Positions 1 to 5,028 of a stretch of 11,260 nt of DNA are shown in pieces. The DNA comes from an uncultured Eubacteriales bacterium. GTDB taxonomy: Bacteria > Bacillota > Clostridia > Oscillospirales > Acutalibacteraceae. The number at the start of each line of letters is the position of its first letter. The first letter of the stretch is position 1. The notes below the pieces were generated by a model. It was not told the DNA's origin. It saw nothing but the letters and a program-made list of their open reading frames with translations, and did no database searches. The position numbers and the translations under genes were made by a program. The stretch covers positions 1-11,260 of the forward strand of contig ONPH01000097.1 of the NCBI GenBank assembly GCA_900319655.1, read 5' to 3'.

Positions 1-456
1 ACCTTTACCTACGACAGCCTTGACAACACCGCTAAGGCTTATGAAAAGCTGGTTGCGAGAATTGCGAACATCTCCCCTGACGGCGAGGTTGACAGCGCCA
101 AGGCAGACGAGCTTATCGGCAAGTTCAAGGAAGCGCTCGACAACGACCTCAACACCGCGCTCGGACTTACCGCGGTTTATGACGTGCTTAAGGCTGATAC
201 AAACGGCGCGACAAAGCTGTTTGTCATCGGTGAGCTCGACAAGGTTCTCTCGCTAAACCTCATTACCGAAAAAGAGGAAGAAGAGCCTGCGGCTGACAGC
301 GATTTAACCGCTGAGATTGAAGCTCTCATTCAGCAGCGCACCGAAGCGCGCGCCGCAAAGGACTGGGCAACCGCCGACGCAATCCGCGACAAGCTCAAGA
401 AAATGAACGTGACGGTTATCGACTCCAAGGACGGAATAACTTGGAAGTTTAACTGA
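1..456 (+). CDS. cysS: Cysteinyl-tRNA synthetase, C-terminal part (5' end outside window)
   Basis: The frame is open from the first base and stops at TGA 454-456, giving 151 residues of a C terminus. Class I cysteinyl-tRNA synthetase charges tRNA-Cys with cysteine in the cytoplasm. The fragment carries the helical anticodon-recognition (DALR-type) part, seen as NDLNTALGLTAVYDVLKA, then an acidic linker (EKEEEEPAADSD). It ends in the family's typical tail: QQRTEARAAKDWATADAIRD, a lysine-rich helix, and a short beta hairpin finishing DGITWKFN. The HIGH and KMSKS motifs would lie upstream, outside the window. A strong intrinsic terminator follows 10 bases after the stop, so cysS closes its transcription unit. 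The identification rests on the tail alone, but that tail is distinctive. Confidence 0.93.
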   Translation, partial: TFTYDSLDNTAKAYEKLVARIANISPDGEVDSAKADELIGKFKEALDNDLNTALGLTAVYDVLKADTNGATKLFVIGELDKVLSLNLITEKEEEEPAADSDLTAEIEALIQQRTEARAAKDWATADAIRDKLKKMNVTVIDSKDGITWKFN

Positions 457-466
457 TTTAATTAAC

Positions 467-496
467 AAAAAGCTTCTCTTATTGAGAAGCTTTTTT
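467..496 (+). terminator. Intrinsic terminator of cysS
   Basis: A 12-bp perfect stem (AAAAAGCTTCTC, 467-478, with GAGAAGCTTTTT, 484-495) closes a 5-base loop and runs straight into the T tract. The A-rich 5' arm would also support termination on the opposite strand. Confidence 0.93.
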
Positions 497-512
497 CGTT
501 TTCAGAAATATA

Positions 513-541
513 TTGCATTTTATCAAATTATATGATATACT
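513..541 (+). promoter_or_regulatory. Sigma-A promoter (extended -10) for the 23-residue peptide mRNA
   Basis: The -10 box is TATACT (536-541), preceded by TG at 533-534 to make an extended -10. A weak -35, TTGCAT (513-518), sits 17 bases upstream. The predicted start is about G548, which is exactly the first base of the inverted repeat. This position mirrors the promoter on the other strand at 760-788. Confidence 0.75.
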
Positions 542-547
542 GTCAAC

Positions 548-573
548 GTAAAGAAACGGTGGCGGCTGTTTCG
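548..573 (+). repeat. Left arm of the 26-bp inverted repeat at the toxin-like locus
   Basis: GTAAAGAAACGGT, five variable bases, then CTGTTTCG. The same layout reappears in inverse orientation at 728-753 (22 of 26 positions identical). Within the arm, GAAAC (554-558 region) and GTTTC can pair into a 5' hairpin. The arm begins at the predicted transcription start of the peptide mRNA. Confidence 0.9.
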
Positions 574-595
574 ACACCCTTTAGAGAGGGGGTGT
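574..595 (+). promoter_or_regulatory. Hairpin covering the ribosome binding site of the small peptide
   Basis: ACACCC (574-579) pairs with GGGTGT (590-595) around a 10-base loop. The 3' arm contains half of the only Shine-Dalgarno-like run (GAGGGGG, 586-592) upstream of the ATG at 604. In the folded mRNA the binding site would be partly hidden, as is common in type I toxin mRNAs. The pairing is seen in the sequence; the regulatory role is inferred. Confidence 0.6.
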
Positions 596-603
596 TAAAG
601 CTT

Positions 604-675
604 ATGGAATATTTAGCTGTTATTGCTATAATAGTTATTTTCACTTTTTACATAGTGATTTCTATAAAGAGATAA
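604..675 (+). CDS. 23-residue hydrophobic membrane peptide, type I toxin-like
   Basis: An ATG at 604 opens a 23-codon frame ending TAA at 673-675. Residues 3-20 (YLAVIAIIVIFTFYIVIS) form one transmembrane helix and the C terminus is basic (IKR), the layout of Gram-positive type I toxins such as the Fst/Ldr and TxpA groups. The purine-rich GAGGGGG at 586-592 lies 11 bases upstream, partly inside a hairpin. The stop codon is the first three bases of a strong hairpin (673-705), and a convergent promoter lies downstream at 760-788. By family analogy the peptide would insert in the cytoplasmic membrane and be silenced by the antisense RNA. No toxin family can be assigned by sequence alone. It could instead be a random short frame, but the promoter, leader hairpin and terminator all coincide with it. 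Confidence 0.6.
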   Translation: MEYLAVIAIIVIFTFYIVISIKR

Positions 676-705
676 CCGCCCTGTTCTTGCACAACAGAGC
701 GGTTA
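673..705. terminator. Central hairpin, candidate shared terminator of convergent RNAs
   Basis: TAACCGC (673-679) pairs with GCGGTTA (699-705), and CTGTT (681-685) with AACAG (693-697). One C/A mismatch separates the two stems, and the loop is 7 bases (CTTGCAC). The peptide's stop codon lies in the 5' arm. The tail is moderately T-rich on the minus strand (TCTCTTTAT) but poor on the plus strand, so plus-strand read-through to the terminator at 811-846 is possible. Confidence 0.65.
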
Positions 706-727
706 CATAATTAACCCTTTAGTATTG

Positions 728-753
728 CGAAACAGTCCATACCGTTTCTTTAC
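728..753 (-). repeat. Right arm of the 26-bp inverted repeat
   Basis: CGAAACAG (728-735), five variable bases, then ACCGTTTCTTTAC (741-753). This is the reverse complement of 548-573 apart from four of the five central bases. Read on the minus strand it is the 5' end of the predicted antisense RNA. Confidence 0.9.
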
Positions 754-759
754 ACTCTC

Positions 760-788
760 ATTATAATCTATTTTTCGCTGATAGTCAA
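760..788 (-). promoter_or_regulatory. Strong sigma-A promoter for the antisense RNA
   Basis: On the minus strand, TTGACT (788-783), a 17-base spacer and TATAAT (765-760) give 11 of 12 consensus bases. The gap from -10 box to inverted-repeat arm is 6 bases, exactly as on the plus-strand side (542-547). No minus-strand gene lies downstream, so its only sensible product is the antisense RNA. Confidence 0.8.
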
Positions 789-796
789 TATGCTTG

Positions 797-825
797 TAAT
801 AAAAATTCTTCCCTTTCCATACAAT
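797..825 (+). promoter_or_regulatory. Candidate sigma-E (sporulation) promoter of the deacetylase gene
   Basis: CATACAAT (818-825) matches the -10 consensus of mother-cell sigma-E perfectly. TAATAAA (797-803), 14 bases upstream, matches five of seven positions of the sigma-E -35. The start would fall near 832, leaving a leader of about 15 bases that contains the GGAAGGGG binding site. Bacillus subtilis pdaB is described as sigma-E dependent, which fits. The -10 lies inside the terminator hairpin described at 811-846, so the match could be chance. Confidence 0.4.
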
Positions 826-846
826 TCTATGGAAGGGGATTTTTTT
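811..846 (+). terminator. Terminator-like hairpin ending one base before the deacetylase ATG
   Basis: CCCTTTCCAT (811-820) pairs with ATGGAAGGGG (829-838; one T/G wobble) and is followed by A and seven T. The 3' arm doubles as the Shine-Dalgarno site of the next gene. It would stop plus-strand read-through from the toxin-like locus, or act as an attenuator of the deacetylase gene. Confidence 0.6.
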
Positions 847-1614
847 ATGAAGTTTTTTGTTCTTACAAAGCGGAGCTTGCTGTCTCTCGCGTTTTGCTTA
901 ATTATCGGCGCACTGGCGGCGACGGTCGCGGTAAGCTCGGCGGTAAAGGCGGTTCAGACCACCGCCGAGCCGAAGATTGTTCCTGTTTACCGCGTAGAGG
1001 GCGGCAAAAATCAGGTCGCAATTTCATTTGACGCCGCGTGGGGCGATGAGCAGACCGAACACCTGCTGAATATTCTCGACGAAAACGACGTAAAGGCGAC
1101 GTTTTTCCTCGTCGGTGACTGGGTAGATAAATACCCCGACGACGTTAAGGAAATTCACGAGCGCGGTCACGACATCGGCAATCACAGCGACACCCATCCG
1201 CATATGCCGCAGCTCGATATTTCGGGAGAAAACGCCGAGGTTCAGGCGTGTAATGAAAAGATTAAGGCGCTCACAGGGCAGTCTCCCACGCTGTTCCGTC
1301 CGCCCTACGGCGACTACGACAACAACCTTGTCAACTGCGTAAAAAGCCTCGGAATGTACTGCGTTCAGTGGGATGTTGACAGTCTGGACTGGAAGGATCC
1401 ATCCCCCGAGCAGATGACGAAAACCGTGCTTGATAAAGTCAAGGACGGCTCGATTGTCCTCATGCACAACGGCGCAAAAAACACCCCTGCCGCGCTGCCG
1501 AACATAATCAAAGGCATACGCGATAAGGGGTTTGAGATTGTGCTTATTAAAGACCTGATTCCCGAGGGAGAGTATTATACAGACGTACAGGGAGAGCTGC
1601 ACCTTTCCAATTGA
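847..1614 (+). CDS. pdaB: Secreted polysaccharide deacetylase, PdaB-like
   Basis: A 255-residue NodB-family (CE4) deacetylase. It would remove acetyl groups from N-acetylated sugars of peptidoglycan outside the membrane; PdaB is needed for spore maintenance in Bacillus. Residues 1-31 are a signal peptide or membrane anchor (KR then a hydrophobic run). Family motifs follow in order: SFDAAWG (60-66, with Asp62), GHDIGNHSDTHP with metal-type H113-x3-H117, RPPYG (151-155), QWDVDSLDW (174-182) and IVLMHN with His207. The AAW after the first Asp, instead of DDG, is typical of the PdaB branch. The ATG at 847 is chosen over one at 790 because it follows GGAAGGGG and starts the signal peptide. The upstream hairpin and possible sigma-E promoter suggest sporulation control. 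The exact paralogue is less certain than the family. Confidence 0.88.
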   Translation: MKFFVLTKRSLLSLAFCLIIGALAATVAVSSAVKAVQTTAEPKIVPVYRVEGGKNQVAISFDAAWGDEQTEHLLNILDENDVKATFFLVGDWVDKYPDDVKEIHERGHDIGNHSDTHPHMPQLDISGENAEVQACNEKIKALTGQSPTLFRPPYGDYDNNLVNCVKSLGMYCVQWDVDSLDWKDPSPEQMTKTVLDKVKDGSIVLMHNGAKNTPAALPNIIKGIRDKGFEIVLIKDLIPEGEYYTDVQGELHLSN

Positions 1615-1622
1615 AAATTTGA

Positions 1623-1658
1623 GGTGTTGTCCAAATCTTTGATTTGGGTAACAACACC
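1623..1658. repeat. Long imperfect hairpin downstream of the deacetylase gene
   Basis: GGTGTTGT (1623-1630) pairs with ACAACACC (1651-1658), and CCAAATC (1631-1637) with GATTTGG (1641-1647). A 3-base bulge lies between the stems and the loop is 3 bases. No T tract follows, so it is either a weak terminator or a relic of an intergenic repeat. Confidence 0.6.
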
Positions 1659-1670
1659 CATGCGTTAGCT

Positions 1671-1690
1671 GAAAATGGAAAATGGAGAAT
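1671..1690 (+). repeat. AT-rich intergenic repeat, copy 1
   Basis: Contains the 13-mer GAAAATGGAAAAT (1671-1683), which also occurs at 6813-6825 (inverse) and 7633-7645. All copies lie close to the 3' ends of genes. Confidence 0.6.
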
Positions 1691-1694
1691 TATA

Positions 1695-1723
1695 TTGACA
1701 TAATCGTTTAATTGTTATATAAT
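1695..1723 (+). promoter_or_regulatory. Perfect-consensus sigma-A promoter with no gene after it
   Basis: TTGACA (1695-1700), a 17-base spacer and TATAAT (1718-1723) match the consensus at all 12 positions. The predicted start is about 1730. No plus-strand gene follows: the next structure is the hairpin 1758-1786, and beyond that lies the 3' end of the minus-strand transpeptidase gene. The product would be a short RNA or an antisense transcript. Confidence 0.75.
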
Positions 1724-1750
1724 TCTAAAAAAGAAAATATTTATATTTGT

Positions 1751-1786
1751 ATAAAACAGAGCTGCCGACATTTTGTCAGCAGCTCT
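1751..1786 (-). terminator. Terminator of the L,D-transpeptidase gene
   Basis: AGAGCTGC (1758-1765) pairs with GCAGCTCT (1779-1786), and GACA with TGTC inside a single C/A mismatch. On the minus strand the stem is followed by TGTTTTAT. It lies 33 bases after the transpeptidase stop codon. It could also slow the plus-strand RNA from the promoter at 1695. Confidence 0.75.
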
Positions 1787-1819
1787 TACTATTAATTATT
1801 CGATTTAATTAAGCGCGGC

Positions 1820-3264
1820 TTAGTATACAATAACCGGAGTTCCGTAATCGGAGTTGTTGTAGATAATTCTTACCTTATCAACCGGGGTGTTTACACAGCC
1901 GTGCGAGCCGTCACCCTTATAGATTGAGCCGCCGAAGCGTGAACGCCAGCTTGCATCGTGAATTCCGCAGCCGCCGCTGAACGCCATCCAGTACTCAACG
2001 AACGACGAGTATCCCGGACCGCTGAGGGTTGTGTTTCTCGCGCGCTGATACATACTGAAGTAGCCCTTCGGGGTGTTGTGCCAGCCGTCGGCGTTACCTG
2101 TAACAACGTCGGTCTCGACAATCAGCTTGCCGTTTTTGTAGTACCACATATGCTGCTTGTCAATGCTTACCTCAACATATGTATCGCCCATAGCCTTGCC
2201 GTAGATGTTTCCGTTTACGGTAAGTGTGCGGTTAACCGCCGTACCGGTAATGCTGTGCTGCTTTGTAACATACAGCGGATATACGCGGAAATACAGCTTT
2301 CTGCCGGGCTGGAGTCTGGGAGAAGTAAAGCGGTTTGAGGTTGTGCTGCCGAGCTTTGTACCGGAAAGCGAGTCGGGCTTGTCGTAGCAGTAAATATCAT
2401 AACGGGTAGCGTACTTGTTGTAGTTCCAAACAAGGTCAACCTTTGAGCGGCTTGTCGAGATATTGAACGCCGGAGCGCCTAAGCCCGACAGACACTTAAG
2501 TCTGTTGGAGGGTGAAGAATAGCCGCAGCCGTTGCACTCTCTGTACGCCTTTACATTATAAACGTAGATGTTGCCGACCTTAACGTTTGTGTCAACAAAG
2601 TTGTGGTTCTGCTTGCCGACAATTGTCTTGTAGAGAACCTCTTTGTTGCCGGATTCGGGCGACGAACGGAAAATCTTGTAGCCCGTAGCCTTGGTGTTGG
2701 CATTCCATCTAAGCTCGATAATCTGTGATGAACGGACTCTAAGCAGCATACCGACCGCGCCGGGCTGAGTAGCGGTCTTTTTGAGTGTACGGTTACCCTC
2801 GTAGTTCTTGCCTTGTGCCAGCCGCCTTCTTCACCGTCGGCATTATAATAGTATACGATATAGCCTACGGCGTTTGCAACCTTGTTCCAAGTGAGTGAAA
2901 TGCTGTTTGTAGCATAGCTGGTCTTTTGAAGGTTAACAACGTTGCCGGGTACGGGAATTTGGGGCTCTGTCGGAGCTTCGGTAGCAGCGACAATCTCCTC
3001 ATCGGGCTCAGCGGCAGCGCTGTGCGCGTCGTCAACAGCGGCAATAGCCTCTGCCTCGTCCTTTGCACCGTTAAAGTCCTCTCCCTCGTTGTCAGCGAGT
3101 GTTACTCCTTCTTCCTCTGCGCCTGCGGTATCTGCATTATCGGAAGCGGCGGCGGTCTGTTCGTCTGTCTGTGCAGCCGAAACGCCTACCACACTTGCCG
3201 CCGAAACCGCCATAACAGCGGAGAGCAAAAGCGCAAGCAGTTTTTTGGATTTCCTCATTTTCAT
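1820..3264 (-). CDS. Secreted FN3-repeat L,D-transpeptidase (YkuD), frame broken near 2810
   Basis: Read from ATG 3264 (AAAGGAG 5 bases upstream) to TAA 1820, this is one gene in two frames. The N-terminal frame has a signal peptide (MKMRKSKK, then a hydrophobic stretch ending SAA), an acidic Ala/Glu/Asp linker of about 75 residues, and a fibronectin III-like segment (ISLTWNKVANAVGYIVYYYN). The C-terminal frame continues with GKNYEGNRTLKKTATQPG, two further FN3-like modules (IELRWN..GYKIF; VDLVWNYNKYATRYDIY) and a YkuD domain with HDASWRSRFG and the catalytic GDGSHGCVNTP. YkuD enzymes make 3-3 peptidoglycan cross-links outside the membrane. Frames switch at about 2809-2812. The first FN3 module looks about 25-30 residues short there, so a deletion plus frameshift is likelier than a one-base slip. 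It is either a sequence error or a truncated gene. Confidence 0.85.
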
Positions 3265-3315
3265 AAACGCTCCTTTATTGTTGATGTCCCGAAACCTAAT
3301 GTTGCGGGCAATCAA

Positions 3316-3321
3316 ATTATA
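3316..3321 (-). promoter_or_regulatory. -10 box of the L,D-transpeptidase gene
   Basis: A TATAAT on the minus strand lies 52 bases before the start codon at 3264. No good -35 is seen at the right distance, only the T-rich tract around 3336-3341, so the promoter may need an activator. Confidence 0.4.
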
Positions 3322-3374
3322 CAGATTTATATGCGAAAAAACTGTCGTTAATAACACCAAACAATAATAACCTG

Positions 3375-3632
3375 TTATTTACCTTCTGCGACAGCTTTTC
3401 TGACCTCGGCCTTAAGCCTTTCAAACGGCGTGTCCTTTTTGCTGATAATCTCTCCCGGGCCGAGGGTTTTGGGAGTGAGATTAGAAGCGCCCGACTGGCT
3501 GTGCATCTGAATTACAATGCCTTCGAGCTGAATTAGCGCAAAAAGCTGACTGAGCGACGTGCAGCCGTCAATCGCCTTTAGCAGCTCGGCTTTGGATTTT
3601 TTGCGGTATCCTCTGACCGTTGCACCCTTCAC
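3375..3632 (-). CDS. Hypothetical 85-residue cytoplasmic protein
   Basis: I do not recognise this family. The frame opens at GTG 3632, and the choice is forced because the preceding in-frame codon is TGA. A short-spaced AGGTGA (3642-3637) serves as binding site, and a near-consensus promoter lies at 3664-3692. The protein has a basic N terminus (RGYRKKSKAELLKAI), a helical middle with a single Cys (DGCTSLSQLFALIQLEGIVI), a Ser/Gly/Thr-rich turn region, and a charged C-terminal helix (FERLKAEVRKAVAEG). No signal peptide or membrane segment is seen. A short dyad (AATAAC/GTTATT, 3366-3379) overlaps the stop codon and could be a weak terminator. It is divergent from the GH25 gene and lies upstream of the transpeptidase in the same direction. 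Confidence 0.75.
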   Translation of the reverse strand: MKGATVRGYRKKSKAELLKAIDGCTSLSQLFALIQLEGIVIQMHSQSGASNLTPKTLGPGEIISKKDTPFERLKAEVRKAVAEGK

Positions 3633-3663
3633 TCAATCACCTGCCTTTAAACCTATTTATAAT

Positions 3664-3692
3664 ATTATACTTAAAAAACGGAAATTTTTCAA
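3664..3692 (-). promoter_or_regulatory. Sigma-A promoter of the 85-residue gene
   Basis: Minus-strand TTGAAA (3692-3687), a 17-base spacer and TATAAT (3669-3664), 32 bases before the GTG start. It is divergent from the promoter at 3714-3742. Confidence 0.8.
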
Positions 3693-3713
3693 TAGTTATT
3701 TTAACTTTATTTG

Positions 3714-3742
3714 TTTACAGAGGGATTATTTTGTGGTATTAT
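3714..3742 (+). promoter_or_regulatory. Sigma-A promoter (extended -10) of the GH25 gene
   Basis: TTTACA (3714-3719), a 17-base spacer and TATTAT (3737-3742), with TG at 3734-3735 forming an extended -10. The start is predicted near 3749, at the edge of the hairpin 3748-3780. Confidence 0.8.
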
Positions 3743-3747
3743 TGAAA

Positions 3748-3780
3748 AAAATCGGAAAATGATAGCATATTTTCGATTTT
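3748..3780 (+). promoter_or_regulatory. Hairpin at the 5' end of the GH25 mRNA
   Basis: AAAATC (3748-3753) pairs with GATTTT (3775-3780), and GAAAAT (3755-3760) with ATTTTC (3769-3774); one bulged G and an 8-base loop. It begins at the predicted transcription start and ends in four T, so it could stabilise the mRNA, act as an attenuator or be an operator. The role is unknown. Confidence 0.55.
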
Positions 3781-3817
3781 ATAACCTTTATAAATAAAGC
3801 AAAGGAAGTGTAATAAA

Positions 3818-4765
3818 ATGAAAAGAATAATTTGTCTGTCACTCGTTTTGGCGGTATTATTCGGCGCAGTATTAACAGGCTGCGGCTCAAAAAACAATCA
3901 AAACAGCTCAAACAACGGCTCAGCAAGTGCAAATTCAGGCTCTGAGGGTAGCCAAAGCTCACAGACCGCGACCGACGCGCCTGTTCAGGCAACCGGCGGC
4001 AAGGTACATATTCAGGACAATGTCCTCGGTGATATCTGGATTACCGAGCTCGAAGGCGTAGAGCGCAATAAGCTCGACAACATCGGATTTTCCACCGAAA
4101 ACGGCCTGAAGGTCTACACCGAAAACGGCAGTAAAGCCTCAATGGCAGGCATTGACGTGTCGTACAACTGCGGAAATATCGACTGGAAAAAGGTCAAGGA
4201 AGCAGGAATTGACTTTGTAATGGTTCGTCTCGGCGGACGCGGCTACGGCGATGAGGGCTCGCTCTACAGCGACGAAAAGGCGCTTGAATACATCAACGGC
4301 GCAAAGCAGAACGGCATCAAGGTCGGCGGATACTTCTTCTCTCAGGCTACGACCAATGACGAAGCTGTTGAGGAAGCAAAGTACGCTGTCAGCACCTTAA
4401 ACGGCTTAAAGCTCGACTTTCCCCTCGCCTACGACTGGGAAATTATCAAGGACGACAACGCGCGTACCGACGGCGTGAGCTCCGCGCAGGCTACCGAATG
4501 CGCGAAGGCGTTCTGCGACGAGATTAAAAATCAGGGCTTCACCCCGATGATTTACTCTCCGAGCAAGGAGCTTTACTTCAAATACGACCTCGCGCGCCTT
4601 AAGGACATCGACATCTGGTACTGCGAGTACGCCGAGGTGCCGAGCTTCTACTATCAGTTCTCGATGTGGCAGTACAGCGACCACGGCAAGGTTGACGGAA
4701 TTGACACCGAGGTTGACCTCAATATCTGCTTCACAAACGTTGCGCAGTACAATTTCTTCTATTAA
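3818..4765 (+). CDS. GH25 lysozyme-like lipoprotein (muramidase)
   Basis: A 315-residue lipoprotein. Residues 1-21 are a lipoprotein signal with lipobox LTGC (Cys22), so it should be anchored to the outer face of the membrane. A Ser/Asn/Gly-rich linker (23-60) and a short N-terminal module (62-108) precede a glycoside hydrolase family 25 domain (110-315). That domain shows GIDVSYNCGNIDW (Asp113), MVRLGGRGYG, GGYFFSQATT, the catalytic YDWE (Asp206, Glu208) and the closing MWQYSDHGKVDGIDTEVDLN. GH25 enzymes cut the beta-1,4 bond between N-acetylmuramic acid and N-acetylglucosamine. The ATG at 3818 follows AAAGGAAG with normal spacing. It is transcribed alone from its own promoter, and the next strong terminator is at 4892-4934. 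The substrate is assumed to be the cell's own or a competitor's peptidoglycan. Confidence 0.92.
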   Translation: MKRIICLSLVLAVLFGAVLTGCGSKNNQNSSNNGSASANSGSEGSQSSQTATDAPVQATGGKVHIQDNVLGDIWITELEGVERNKLDNIGFSTENGLKVYTENGSKASMAGIDVSYNCGNIDWKKVKEAGIDFVMVRLGGRGYGDEGSLYSDEKALEYINGAKQNGIKVGGYFFSQATTNDEAVEEAKYAVSTLNGLKLDFPLAYDWEIIKDDNARTDGVSSAQATECAKAFCDEIKNQGFTPMIYSPSKELYFKYDLARLKDIDIWYCEYAEVPSFYYQFSMWQYSDHGKVDGIDTEVDLNICFTNVAQYNFFY

Positions 4766-4891
4766 AGAAAAATAACTGCTCTTTTGATGTTAATAACGAA
4801 TAATAGCAATTACAATCCGTTTAGTTCCAATTTCGATTATTACTTTTAGTATAATTAGATATAAGAATATTTGGATATTATAGACAAATTA

Positions 4892-4934
4892 TCGTGGGAT
4901 ATTTCAGCGTTATGCCGAACATCCCACGATTTTT
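4892..4934 (+). terminator. Intrinsic terminator downstream of the GH25 gene
   Basis: TCGTGGGAT (4892-4900) pairs with ATCCCACGA (4921-4929) and is followed by five T. It lies 127 bases after the GH25 stop, leaving a long AT-rich 3' region (4766-4891) in which I see no gene. A TATAAT at 4850-4855 without a good -35 leaves open a separate small RNA of about 70 bases. Confidence 0.85.
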
Positions 4935-4944
4935 AATTCTTCTA

Positions 4945-4972
4945 TTGAAAATGATTTCTTTTTTGTTATAAT
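4945..4972 (+). promoter_or_regulatory. Sigma-A promoter of the M23 endopeptidase gene
   Basis: TTGAAA (4945-4950), a 16-base spacer and TATAAT (4967-4972); start predicted near 4979. Confidence 0.75.
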
Positions 4973-4986
4973 TAGTATGTAAGGTT

Positions 4987-5003
4987 TGTTACAATTCTGT
5001 AAC
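4987..5003 (+). promoter_or_regulatory. Candidate WalR (YycF) box / operator palindrome
   Basis: TGTTAC, five bases, TGTAAC fits the WalR consensus TGTWAH-N5-TGTWAH at every position. The same bases (with A5004) form a perfect dyad TGTTACA-ATTC-TGTAACA. It lies just downstream of the predicted start, the position used by WalR when it represses. A gene for a peptidoglycan endopeptidase is a typical WalR target. Confidence 0.5.
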
Positions 5004-5028
5004 AGTTAATAAGATAGGAGAATTAAAG

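Larger units (their letters stand above)
673..753 (-). ncRNA. Candidate antisense RNA (antitoxin-like), about 80 nt
   Basis: A near-perfect minus-strand promoter (760-788) predicts a start at 753. Transcription would run toward the peptide gene and stop at the central hairpin 673-705. The RNA would begin GTAAAGAAACGGT, fold a short 5' hairpin (GAAAC/GTTTC) and end in the 3' hairpin complementary to the mRNA's own. No credible coding sequence is present: an ATG soon after the start gives only 8 codons and has no ribosome binding site. Size and position match antitoxin RNAs of convergent type I loci such as RNA II of par. Expression is inferred. Confidence 0.55.

Noticed and set aside
548..753. 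Reading the toxin-like locus simply as a 206-bp MITE with terminal repeats
   Set aside because: No target duplication is visible, and the placement of two promoters at equal distance outside the arms is better explained by transcript starts; it is kept only as an alternative.
790..846. ATG at 790 as a longer start for the deacetylase, adding 19 residues
   Set aside because: It would translate through the antisense-promoter edge and the terminator hairpin, has no binding site, and puts residues before a normal signal peptide that starts at 847.
2926..3367. Plus-strand frames over the transpeptidase N terminus
   Set aside because: Shadows of the low-complexity Ala/Glu coding sequence on the minus strand; no binding site or recognisable domain.
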